This document shows positions 9,212 to 17,201 of a DNA stretch of 64,000 nucleotides, piece by piece. Below the pieces are notes generated by a model. It was given only the letters and a program-made list of their open reading frames with translations. It was not told the origin of the DNA and did not search any database. Position numbers and translations under genes: made by a program. Positions within the stretch are counted from its first letter, which is position 1; each line of letters opens with the position of its first letter. This DNA comes from Halomonas sp. KG2 (GTDB lineage: Bacteria; Pseudomonadota; Gammaproteobacteria; Pseudomonadales; Halomonadaceae): contig CP098528.1 in NCBI GenBank assembly GCA_030440445.1, forward strand, positions 434,001-498,000, in the 5' to 3' direction.

Positions 9212-9455
9212 TGGGTTTCCTTGGTGGTTCTTGTTAGGTGTCGGGTATGAGTCACGATCGCCGACGCTACGAATTGTTGGGCTTGTTTTGGAGGAGGAGT
9301 GTCGTGAAAACGACCTTCATCTATTCATCCTGGCTAGGATGTCTTGAATAGATATGCGGATGCCTTTTTGGGGTAAGTCCTTAGGCACGGAGGGGATAGG
9401 GTGGGAAAGCGCAATCCACCATCAAGCGCACAACAATAAACAACAGGAGCTAGCC
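9212..9455. promoter_or_regulatory. Divergent promoter region between BCCT carrier and fdhA with a nested dyad
   Basis: This 244-bp divergent spacer must hold both promoters. The clearest structure is a nested dyad at 9321-9351. CTATTC and GAATAG flank CATCCT/AGGATG (9326-9331 and 9336-9341). It lies 105-135 bp before fdhA and is a candidate operator. I see no convincing -35/-10 pair. Confidence 0.4.
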
Positions 9456-10649
9456 ATGAATGCAGCCAACCGCGGAGTGGTCTATAAAGGGCCGGGTGAA
9501 GTCGCCGTCGAATCTATTGCCTATCCTGAGCTCGCCATCGGTAATCGAAAGTGTGAGCACGGCGTCATTCTTAAAGTCGTCACCACCAATATCTGTGGCA
9601 GCGACCAGCATATGGTACGCGGCCGCACCACTGCGCCATCCGGCTTGGTGCTAGGTCACGAAATTACGGGTTTGGTGGTCGAGTGTGGTCGCGACGTCGA
9701 GTTTATCCAGCCCGGCGATCTCGTCTCGGTGCCGTTTAATATTGCCTGCGGCCGCTGCCGTAACTGTAAAGAAGGCCGTACCGGCATCTGCCTGAACGTG
9801 AACCCCTCTCGTCCAGGGGCTGCTTATGGCTATGTCGATATGGGTGGCTGGGTGGGTGGCCAGACCGAATATGTCATGGTTCCCTACGCGGACTTCAATC
9901 TGCTGAAGTTCCCGGACACCGATCAAGCGATGGAGAAAATCAAAGATTTAACCCTGCTTTCCGATATCTTCCCCACTGGCTTCCACGGTTGCGTTACTGC
10001 CGGTGTTGGCCCCGGTAGTACTGTCTATATTGCAGGTGCTGGCCCTGTGGGCTTGGCGGCGGCAGTTTCTGCGCAGTTGCTTGGCGCGGCTTGTGTGATT
10101 GTCGGCGATATGGTCGAAGACCGTTTAGCCCAAGCGCGAAGCTTTGGCTGCGAGACCATTGACCTGACCCAGGACGGCGACATGGCCGACAAGATTGAGG
10201 TGATTCTCGGCGAGCGTGAAGTCGATGCCTTTGTCGACTGTGTTGGTTTCGAGGCCCACGCCTGCGGCTGCAACCATGGTAAAGAAGCACCTGCGACCGT
10301 GCTTAACTCGGCGATGTCGCTAACTCGCGCGGGCGGCCAAATCGGTATTCCTGGCCTGTATGTGACCGAAGACCCTGGTGCCGCTGATGATGCCGCTAAG
10401 CAGGGTGCTTTGAGCATGCGCTTTGGCCTCGGCTGGGCCAAATCCCACAGTTTTCATACCGGACAGTGCCCGGTAATGAAGTACCACCGCCCGCTGATGC
10501 AGGCTATTCTATTCGGTAAAGTTAAGATCGCCGATGCGGTCAATGTACAGATGATCACTCTGGATCAGGCGCCCCAAGGATATGCCGACTTCGATGGCGG
10601 AGCCGCCAAGAAATTTGTCATTGATCCCCACGGCAGCGTGCCTGCATAA
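9456..10649 (+). CDS. fdhA: Glutathione-independent formaldehyde dehydrogenase FdhA
   Basis: 397 residues of the zinc medium-chain alcohol dehydrogenase family, closest to Pseudomonas putida formaldehyde dehydrogenase. The catalytic zinc site is in NICGSDQHMVRG and GLVLGHEITG. The structural zinc site is CGRCRNCKEGRTGIC, and the NAD-binding Rossmann segment is VYIAGAGPVGLAAA. It oxidises formaldehyde to formate with tightly bound NAD. Here it would detoxify formaldehyde from betaine, dimethylglycine and sarcosine demethylation and feed the adjacent formate dehydrogenase. ATG 9456 has AGGAG just upstream; an in-frame upstream ATG at 9354 lacks one. Confidence 0.93.
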   Translation: MNAANRGVVYKGPGEVAVESIAYPELAIGNRKCEHGVILKVVTTNICGSDQHMVRGRTTAPSGLVLGHEITGLVVECGRDVEFIQPGDLVSVPFNIACGRCRNCKEGRTGICLNVNPSRPGAAYGYVDMGGWVGGQTEYVMVPYADFNLLKFPDTDQAMEKIKDLTLLSDIFPTGFHGCVTAGVGPGSTVYIAGAGPVGLAAAVSAQLLGAACVIVGDMVEDRLAQARSFGCETIDLTQDGDMADKIEVILGEREVDAFVDCVGFEAHACGCNHGKEAPATVLNSAMSLTRAGGQIGIPGLYVTEDPGAADDAAKQGALSMRFGLGWAKSHSFHTGQCPVMKYHRPLMQAILFGKVKIADAVNVQMITLDQAPQGYADFDGGAAKKFVIDPHGSVPA

Positions 10650-10682
10650 GCCGGAAGTACCTGCCTGTCCGCAAGGGGATAC

Positions 10683-10738
10683 GAGATAGATAGTTCGAGG
10701 TAGATAGTTCGGTATAGATAGTTCAAGATTGATAGTAA
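10683..10738 (+). repeat. Four tandem 14-bp repeats downstream of fdhA
   Basis: Four consecutive 14-bp units begin at 10683, 10697, 10711 and 10725. The unit is close to GAGATAGATAGTTC, and the last copy is degenerate. They lie between the fdhA stop and the terminator. Such a short array may vary in copy number between strains. Confidence 0.75.
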
Positions 10739-10745
10739 GACCCTA

Positions 10746-10772
10746 GACGGCACCCCGCGGGGTGCCGTCTTC
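10746..10772 (+). terminator. Terminator after fdhA
   Basis: A perfect 24-bp palindrome (10746-10769) starts GACGGCACCCC and forms a very GC-rich hairpin followed by a short T-rich stretch. It separates fdhA from the formate dehydrogenase operon. Confidence 0.75.
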
Positions 10773-10815
10773 GTTCATTCGGCATCACGCCGATCAAAAT
10801 AATAATGAGTGACCC

Positions 10816-12534
10816 ATGACCGTCCAGACCGTGACCCCCAAGCGCCGCTTTCGCGGCAAGCCCCGCGGCCGTGAACTCGATCCCATCCGTCTTGAGGGAT
10901 TGCGTGAACTGCTGGGCGATGAACGCAACGATGCTGCATTGCGCCGACGCGATTTATTGATCGAACACCTGCATGCTCTTCAGGATGCCCGAGGGCATTT
11001 ATTGTTGGCAGACCTGCGTGCCCTGGCAACTTATATGAACCTGCCTATGGCGGCGATCTATGAGACAGCGACCTTTTATGCTCACTTCGATGTCATTCAT
11101 GACGACCAGGAAGTGCCCCCGGCGTTGACCATCCGCGTTTGCGACTCTCTGGCTTGCCAGTTAGCTGGCGCTGAGGCGCTTAAAGCGCAGTTGGAAGCAA
11201 ACGTCGATATCGAGCAGGTACGGGTGTTGCGCGCGCCATGCATGGGGCGCTGCGACACAGCGCCCGTCGTGGAGGTCGGCCATCACCACTTGGGTCGAGC
11301 CGATGCGGCTCAAGTTCAGGCAGCTATTGATGGCGACGACACTCACCCCGAACCTATCGATTGGCAACGACTTGATAACTATCGCAGCGAGGATGGTTTT
11401 GCACTGCTCCAGGCCTGCCGCAACGGGGAAGTAACGGTTGAAGCATTGATGGAAGTGATGCAGCAGGCCAACCTTCGCGGCTTAGGGGGCGCGGGTTTTC
11501 CTACTTTTAAGAAATGGCACTTTGTGCGTCAGGAGGCTGGCCCCCGCTACTGTGCCATTAATGCCGACGAGGGCGAACCCGGTACCTTTAAGGATCGTTA
11601 TTATCTGGAGCGTTCGCCGCACCAGTTTCTTGAAGGCGCCTTGATCAGTGCTTGGGCGATAGACGCCGAGGCGCTGTATATCTACCTACGCGATGAGTAT
11701 CCAGCGTTACATGTCGTGCTGCGCGAGGCGATTGGTGAGCTTGAGGCCGCTGGCCTAGTGGCGCCGGGATATATCGTGCTACGCCGCGGGGCGGGTGCTT
11801 ACATCTGCGGCGAAGAGTCGGCGATGATTGAGTCCCTCGAAGGCAAGCCGGGCAAGCCCCGCCATCGTCCTCCGTTTGTGGCTCAGAAAGGGCTCTTTGA
11901 CCGCCCAACGCTGGTCAATAACGTCGAGACCGTCTACTGGATTCCGATGATCTGGCAGCGCGGCGCTGAGTCTTTCTCCAGTCAAGGACGCCATGGCCGC
12001 GTGGGGCTGCGCAGTTTCTCGGTGTCGGGGCGCGTTAAGCATCCTGGCGTTTATCTGGCGCCTGCTGGCATCACGCTAAGCGAGTTAATTGACGAGTATT
12101 GTGGCGGCATGGCGGAAGGTCACCGTTTGGCGGCTTATCTGCCTGGTGGCGCCTCTGGCGGCATTCTGCCCGCCACTAAAGCCAATATTCCTCTCGACTT
12201 CGACACCCTCCAGGAGCACGGTTGTTTTATCGGCTCGGCCGCGGTGATCGTGCTTTCTGATCAGGACAATCTGCGCGGGGTTGCTACCAACCTACTGGCT
12301 TTCTTCGCCGATGAGTCTTGTGGCCAATGCACGCCGTGTCGGGTGGGAACCGAAAAAATGCTCACCCTGCTTGAGCGTAATGAATGGGATGCTGGGCTTA
12401 TGACGCAGCTTTCCCAAGTGATGATAGATGCCTCTATTTGCGGGCTGGGACAGGCGGCACCTAACCCAGTATTGGGCTTGCTCAAGGATTTTCGCAGTGA
12501 ACTGGCTGCCCAGAACGTTATCGTCAAGGGATAA
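10816..12534 (+). CDS. fdsB: NAD-dependent formate dehydrogenase, fused gamma-beta subunit
   Basis: 572 residues. The N-terminal 160 residues are a NuoE/FdsG-like thioredoxin-fold domain with [2Fe-2S] cysteines (CDSLACQ and RAPCMGRCD). The rest is NuoF/FdsB-like: LGGAGFPTFKKWHFV for FMN, GAGAYICGEESAMIESLEG for NADH, and the [4Fe-4S] motif SCGQCTPCRVG. It transfers electrons from the FdsA molybdenum subunit to NAD+. In Rhodobacter and Ralstonia FdsG and FdsB are separate genes; here they are one polypeptide. FdsA follows after 11 bp. I found no fdsC, fdsD or fdhD nearby. Confidence 0.9.
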   Translation: MTVQTVTPKRRFRGKPRGRELDPIRLEGLRELLGDERNDAALRRRDLLIEHLHALQDARGHLLLADLRALATYMNLPMAAIYETATFYAHFDVIHDDQEVPPALTIRVCDSLACQLAGAEALKAQLEANVDIEQVRVLRAPCMGRCDTAPVVEVGHHHLGRADAAQVQAAIDGDDTHPEPIDWQRLDNYRSEDGFALLQACRNGEVTVEALMEVMQQANLRGLGGAGFPTFKKWHFVRQEAGPRYCAINADEGEPGTFKDRYYLERSPHQFLEGALISAWAIDAEALYIYLRDEYPALHVVLREAIGELEAAGLVAPGYIVLRRGAGAYICGEESAMIESLEGKPGKPRHRPPFVAQKGLFDRPTLVNNVETVYWIPMIWQRGAESFSSQGRHGRVGLRSFSVSGRVKHPGVYLAPAGITLSELIDEYCGGMAEGHRLAAYLPGGASGGILPATKANIPLDFDTLQEHGCFIGSAAVIVLSDQDNLRGVATNLLAFFADESCGQCTPCRVGTEKMLTLLERNEWDAGLMTQLSQVMIDASICGLGQAAPNPVLGLLKDFRSELAAQNVIVKG

Positions 12535-12545
12535 GGGAGATCAGC

Positions 12546-15395
12546 ATGAGTGAACAGAGCTTAAATCAAAGCTTTACCCTGACCCTGGACGGCGTTGACG
12601 TCAGCGCTTACCCCGGTGAAACCCTCTGGCAAGTCGCCAAGCGTGCCGGCGAGACCATTCCGCACCTCTGTTTCAAGGATGCCAGCGGCTATCGCGCCGA
12701 CGGCAACTGCCGTGCTTGTATGGTGGAAATCGAGGGCGAACGCACCTTGGCCGCAAGCTGTCTGCGCGAAGCGGCGCCCGGTATGGTGGTTAATAGTGCC
12801 AGCTCTGAACGCGCACACACGGCCCGCAAGATGGTCATGGAAATGCTGCTGGTCGACCAGCCTGAGCGCGAAGAGAGCCCCGACAGCTCAAGCCATTTCT
12901 GGGCCATGGCTGACCAGTTGGCCATTGATGCCACGGCAGTGCGCCGCAAGCTGCCCAAGCGCGCAGAGCGTGAGACGACTACCGTGCATCATGTGGCGCC
13001 TAGGACGGGTAGCCTGGAGCAAGACAGCAGCCACTCTGCCATGCGCGTTAATCTTGATGCCTGCATTGAGTGCAATCTGTGTGTGCGCGCCTGTCGTGAA
13101 GTGCAGGTCAACGATGTTATCGGTCTGGCGCATCGAGGTGCGGCAGCCAAGATCGTATTTGATTTCGACGACCCCATGGGAGACAGCACCTGTGTTGCTT
13201 GTGGCGAGTGTGTTCAAGCCTGCCCCACGGGTGCTTTAATGCCTGCCACCCTAGTGGATGAGCAAGGGTACGGAGACTCTGCTGTGGCTGACCGTAAGGT
13301 TGACTCAGTGTGTCCCTACTGCGGGGTTGGCTGTCAGCTTACCTACCATATCAAGGACGATAAGATCCTTTATGTGGAGGGCCGCGATGGTCCTTCAAAC
13401 GAGAACAGGCTATGTGTTAAAGGTCGCTTCGGCTATGACTATCCACGCCATCCATCTCGGCTTGTTACCCCGCTGATTCGTCGCGAGGGTGTCGCAAAGG
13501 GAATCGATCCAGATTTCGACCCCGCCAAGCCCCTAACACACTTCCGCGAGGCGAGCTGGGACGAAGCCCTTGAGGTGGCCGCCAGCGGGCTTGTGAACCT
13601 TAAAGTGAATCATGGCCCTGATGCCTTGGCGGGGTTCGGCAGTGCCAAGTGCTCCAACGAAGAGGCGTGGCTGTTCCAGAAATTGGTGCGTACCGGCTTT
13701 GGTTCCAATCATGTGGATCACTGTACCCGCTTGTGTCACGCCAGTTCGGTGGCAGCGCTCATGGAGTGTATCGGTTCAGGCTCAGTAACCGCCTCCTTTA
13801 TGCAGGCCAGCCAAGCTGACGTGGTGATTCTTACCGGCTGTAATCCGGCTGTGAATCACCCGGTGGCGGCCACCTTCTTCAAGCAGGCCGCCAAGCGTGG
13901 CACCAAGATCGTGATCCTCGACCCCCGTGGTCAGGCGTTGGATGCCTACGCCCATCGCAGCGTTCGCTTTTCACTGGGTGCTGATGTGGCGCTGTTTAAT
14001 GCCATGCTCAATGTGATCATCAGCGAAGAACTTTATGACACGGCCTATATCGCCGAGCATACCGAAGGCTTTGAGGCGCTCAAAACGCATACGGTGGATA
14101 TGACCCCCGAAGCGATGAGCGGCCTGTGCGGTGTTGAACCAGAGACCATTCGCGAAGTGGCCAGGCTCTATGCCAACGCCGAGCGGGCAATGATTTTCTG
14201 GGGCATGGGCATTTCCCAGCACACCCATGGGACCGACAACGCCCGTTGTTTGATCTCGCTGGCGCTGGCTTGCGGCCAGACCGGTCGCCCTGGGACTGGC
14301 TTGCACCCTCTGCGGGGGCAGAACAACGTTCAAGGGGCATCTGATGCCGGCCTGATTCCCATGGTAATGCCGGACTACCAGCCGGTTAGCGATGCGCAGG
14401 TACGCAGTGCTTTCGAAGAGCTGTGGAATACCAAGCTGGATCCCACGCCGGGGCTCACCGTGGTTGAAATTATGGATGCTATCGCTGCGGGCACCATTCG
14501 CGGCATGTATATCCAGGGTGAGAACCCGGCGATGTCCGATCCAGATCTGGCCCATGCTCGAGCCGCGCTGGCCAAGCTGGAACACCTGGTGGTACAGGAT
14601 CTTTTTGTCACTGAGACCGCTCAATTCGCCGATGTTATCTTGCCGGCCTCCGCCTGGCCTGAGAAGGATGGCACCGTCACCAACACCAATCGGCAAGTGC
14701 AGATGGGGCGTGCGGCCTTGCCGCTACCGGGCCAGGCCAAGCCGGACTGGTGGATCATTCAGGAAATGGCTAAACGCTTCGGCCTCGACTGGAATTACCA
14801 GCATCCGCAGGACGTGTTCGCCGAGATGAAGCAAGGTATGGCCTCTCTCGACCATATTTCCTGGGAGCGTTTGGAGCGCGAGCAATCGGTGACCTACCCT
14901 TGCCCAGCGGAGGATGTACCGGGACAAGACGTAGTCTTCAGCGAGGCCTTCCCAACCGTCAGTGGTCGGGCGAAGTTCGCGCCTACGCGCCCGCTGCCAC
15001 CGGATGAGCCAGTCGATAACGACTATCCGACGGTGCTGACCACTGGCCGCCAGTTAGAACACTGGCATACCGGATCAATGACCCGCCGTGCCAAAGTGCT
15101 CGATGACCTGGAGCCGGAAGCCGTGGCGAGCTTGGCGCCCGCTGAGCTTATCCGGCTGGGATTGGCGCCAGGCGATGACCTGACGATCACCACCCGGCGA
15201 GGGGCCATCACCCTCAAGGTCAGGACGGATCCGGGCATGCCTGAGGGGATGGTTTTCGTGCCTTTCTGCTACGAGGAAGCGGCGGCGAATCTACTCACTA
15301 ACCCGGCGCTGGACCCGTATGGAAAGATTCCAGAGTTCAAGTACGCTGCTTGCCGGTTGAGCCGCCCGGAAACCCATATAAAGCGAGTTAGCTAG
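12546..15395 (+). CDS. fdsA: NAD-dependent formate dehydrogenase molybdenum subunit FdsA
   Basis: 949 residues. In order: a [2Fe-2S] domain (CRACMVEIEGERTLAASC), two [4Fe-4S] motifs (CIECNLCVRACR and CVACGECVQACP), the catalytic-domain [4Fe-4S] motif (CPYCGVGCQLTYH), and the bis-MGD fold. The putative molybdenum ligand is C397 in RLCHASSVAAL, followed by the conserved His, so this is a cysteine rather than selenocysteine enzyme. It oxidises formate to CO2 in the cytoplasm. It sits immediately downstream of the fused gamma-beta gene and completes oxidation of C1 units from betaine and from PurU. The N-terminal cluster set matches soluble Fds enzymes rather than membrane FdnG. Confidence 0.93.
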   Translation: MSEQSLNQSFTLTLDGVDVSAYPGETLWQVAKRAGETIPHLCFKDASGYRADGNCRACMVEIEGERTLAASCLREAAPGMVVNSASSERAHTARKMVMEMLLVDQPEREESPDSSSHFWAMADQLAIDATAVRRKLPKRAERETTTVHHVAPRTGSLEQDSSHSAMRVNLDACIECNLCVRACREVQVNDVIGLAHRGAAAKIVFDFDDPMGDSTCVACGECVQACPTGALMPATLVDEQGYGDSAVADRKVDSVCPYCGVGCQLTYHIKDDKILYVEGRDGPSNENRLCVKGRFGYDYPRHPSRLVTPLIRREGVAKGIDPDFDPAKPLTHFREASWDEALEVAASGLVNLKVNHGPDALAGFGSAKCSNEEAWLFQKLVRTGFGSNHVDHCTRLCHASSVAALMECIGSGSVTASFMQASQADVVILTGCNPAVNHPVAATFFKQAAKRGTKIVILDPRGQALDAYAHRSVRFSLGADVALFNAMLNVIISEELYDTAYIAEHTEGFEALKTHTVDMTPEAMSGLCGVEPETIREVARLYANAERAMIFWGMGISQHTHGTDNARCLISLALACGQTGRPGTGLHPLRGQNNVQGASDAGLIPMVMPDYQPVSDAQVRSAFEELWNTKLDPTPGLTVVEIMDAIAAGTIRGMYIQGENPAMSDPDLAHARAALAKLEHLVVQDLFVTETAQFADVILPASAWPEKDGTVTNTNRQVQMGRAALPLPGQAKPDWWIIQEMAKRFGLDWNYQHPQDVFAEMKQGMASLDHISWERLEREQSVTYPCPAEDVPGQDVVFSEAFPTVSGRAKFAPTRPLPPDEPVDNDYPTVLTTGRQLEHWHTGSMTRRAKVLDDLEPEAVASLAPAELIRLGLAPGDDLTITTRRGAITLKVRTDPGMPEGMVFVPFCYEEAAANLLTNPALDPYGKIPEFKYAACRLSRPETHIKRVS

Positions 15396-15649
15396 TCAGC
15401 TTTTACTGAAGACAGTAGCGGTTGATCAGGCGCTCAATAAAGGGCGTCTATCAACCAGCGACTCGAAATGGTCGGTTGGGCCAGGTTGTAGCGTTGTTTG
15501 CCTCGAAATTTTAGAGCCAGTAAAGGTCTACGAGCGCTTAAATATGGTGTGAAAACCCATTGATATGACGGCTAGATCAGCTTCAATAGTGGAAAGAGAG
15601 GCCGTCTTAGTTGACGGTCTCTTTTTATAATATCGTCATAGTTAGTATG
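15396..15649. other. AT-rich spacer after fdsA with two hairpins
   Basis: The spacer holds no gene. One hairpin pairs GGTTGAT (15420-15426) with ATCAACC (15450-15456). The second is the fdsA terminator, annotated separately. Base composition drops here and stays low through the following mocA-like gene. Confidence 0.5.
15597..15626 (+). terminator. Terminator of the fdsBA operon
   Basis: AGAGGCCGTC (15597-15606) pairs with GACGGTCTCT (15613-15622), with one G-T pair and a 6-nt loop, followed by a T-run. Confidence 0.85.
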
Positions 15650-16243
15650 TCAGAAGGGTGGAGATAAACTGTCTGGAGTATCAATGTCATAGCATACGCC
15701 AGGATCATTTAGTGAGATTTTTACAATATGATCACTATACCGCTGGAGAATAGCGGATGCGCCGCTGGGATTGCTTAAATCAGCGATATGTTCCCAAAAT
15801 TTTCTACCAAAAATAACCGGGTGGCCTGGGATCTGTAGGTGTGTTGGTTGAACGATATTTTCTGCGCTAGAAATGTCTGCTAATAACTTACACGTTTTTT
15901 GAGTCACCCAAGGGAGATCGGCAAGCCAAATCGCTGCGGATCGGTAATGATTAAATTTTTCGTCTGAGCATAGATATTTGAAAGCATCGCTAATGCTGTA
16001 TCCAAGTCCTAAATGACTGCGCTGGCTAACCAGCGTTGGGGTGATTGGAGAAAGACCGAGTGATTGAGCCTTATCATCTTCTTTAAGCACAACGGTAATA
16101 TTTGGAAAGTGTTGCTGAATGGTTAACAACGTGGAGGTAAGTAGTGTCTTTCCATTGCTTAATTTAGCAATTCTTTTATCGCTACCAAAACGACGAGACT
16201 GGCCAGCCGCCATGACAATCACGATGATATCACTACAGCTCAT
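15650..16243 (-). CDS. mocA: MocA-like molybdenum cofactor cytidylyltransferase
   Basis: About 197 residues of the MobA/MocA nucleotidyltransferase family. The N-terminal signature is VMAAGQSRRFGSDKR, with the metal-binding Asp in WLADLPWVTQ and the GHPVIFGRKFW segment near the C-terminus. Such enzymes cytidylate molybdopterin to make the MCD cofactor used by xanthine-oxidase-family hydroxylases. It overlaps xdhC and follows the molybdenum hydroxylase subunit, so it probably loads the nicotinate hydroxylase. The start is the ATG inside the xdhC stop region; an in-frame GTG at 16258 is possible. The gene is clearly richer in A and T than its neighbours, which suggests a different origin. Confidence 0.8.
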   Translation of the reverse strand: MSCSDIIVIVMAAGQSRRFGSDKRIAKLSNGKTLLTSTLLTIQQHFPNITVVLKEDDKAQSLGLSPITPTLVSQRSHLGLGYSISDAFKYLCSDEKFNHYRSAAIWLADLPWVTQKTCKLLADISSAENIVQPTHLQIPGHPVIFGRKFWEHIADLSNPSGASAILQRYSDHIVKISLNDPGVCYDIDTPDSLSPPF

Positions 16244-17201
16244 GACGTGTTTTTCCACGATAAATGCGATGAATGTCGGCCATGACGGCTAACGCAATTT
16301 GAGCCGGTGTTTTGCTGCCTAAATTAAGCCCAATGGGCATGTTTATTCGTGCTACTTGGGCACTTGTTAGGCCGCCAGAACGCAGCAGCCGCTCTGCGCG
16401 CTGTTGTGAGGTCTGATGAGAGCCCATGACCCCAATGTAAAATGCATTGGTACGGACGGCTTCGATCATGGCCAAATCATCAATACGTGGGTCATGGGTC
16501 AAGGCAACAATGGCGGTATTGGCATGGCAGCCACCTGATGAAATAAACACCGAAGGTAGAACTGCCTGTACTTCCACTCCCGCGACCGCAAAATTTTGCC
16601 TAGCCTCGTCTCTGGGGTCACAGACAATCACTTCAAACCCCAGCGATTGGGCAAACAGCGCACAGGGTGAAGAGATTGAAGAGATCCCCGCGATAATCAG
16701 CCGTAGCGCTGGGCCTATGCGAATATTGGCGCTAGCGGTGTCAAAAGTAACGGTGGGCTCGGTGTTTTTCGAGGGGTTAAAGCGCTTGCCGCTGCCATCC
16801 AATTTGATACAGCGGGTTAGCGGTTGGCGACCCAGTAGCGTGGCATGCACCACTTCTAAGTGAGTGAGGTTTTCGGTGTTGGGCGCTAGCCGTTCAACCA
16901 GTATTTCTAGGCTACCACCGCAGGGTAAACGAATATTCGCTGAACCAGCGTCACCGCCATAGCGCACCCGCTGAACCGGTTCGTTGAACTCTCCCTTTTG
17001 CAGCCTGGCGATAAAGTCTTCTTCGACACAGCCGCCCGACAGTGACCCCAGATAGTCGCCTGTCGAACATGCTACCAGCATGGCACCCGGCTCTCGGGGG
17101 GCTGAGCCAAAGGTTTTTAGCACCGTACACAACCAAATAGTCAGCCCCTGGTTGGCCCATTTCAATGCGCGTTCGATAACCTGTAGATCAAGGTGTTGCA
17201 T
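16233..17201 (-). CDS. xdhC: XdhC-family molybdenum cofactor insertion chaperone
   Basis: 322 residues. The N-terminal XdhC/CoxI domain contains GSAPREPGAMLV and GSLSGGCVEEDFI. The C-terminal Rossmann domain contains VALTHDPRIDDLAMIEA and YIGVMGSHQTSQQRAERL. The family binds the molybdenum cofactor, supports its sulfuration and inserts it into xanthine-oxidase-type enzymes. The ATG shares a base with the TAA stop of the hydroxylase gene (TAATG), a tight coupling that argues for a dedicated chaperone. P. putida nic clusters as I recall them do not include xdhC. Confidence 0.88.
   Translation of the reverse strand: MQHLDLQVIERALKWANQGLTIWLCTVLKTFGSAPREPGAMLVACSTGDYLGSLSGGCVEEDFIARLQKGEFNEPVQRVRYGGDAGSANIRLPCGGSLEILVERLAPNTENLTHLEVVHATLLGRQPLTRCIKLDGSGKRFNPSKNTEPTVTFDTASANIRIGPALRLIIAGISSISSPCALFAQSLGFEVIVCDPRDEARQNFAVAGVEVQAVLPSVFISSGGCHANTAIVALTHDPRIDDLAMIEAVRTNAFYIGVMGSHQTSQQRAERLLRSGGLTSAQVARINMPIGLNLGSKTPAQIALAVMADIHRIYRGKTRHEL

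Noticed and set aside
10683..10738. CRISPR array
   Set aside because: The 14-bp units are directly adjacent with no spacers and no cas genes nearby.
13971..14696. 241-codon minus-strand frame inside fdsA
   Set aside because: It is antisense to conserved molybdenum-domain codons and has no own signals.
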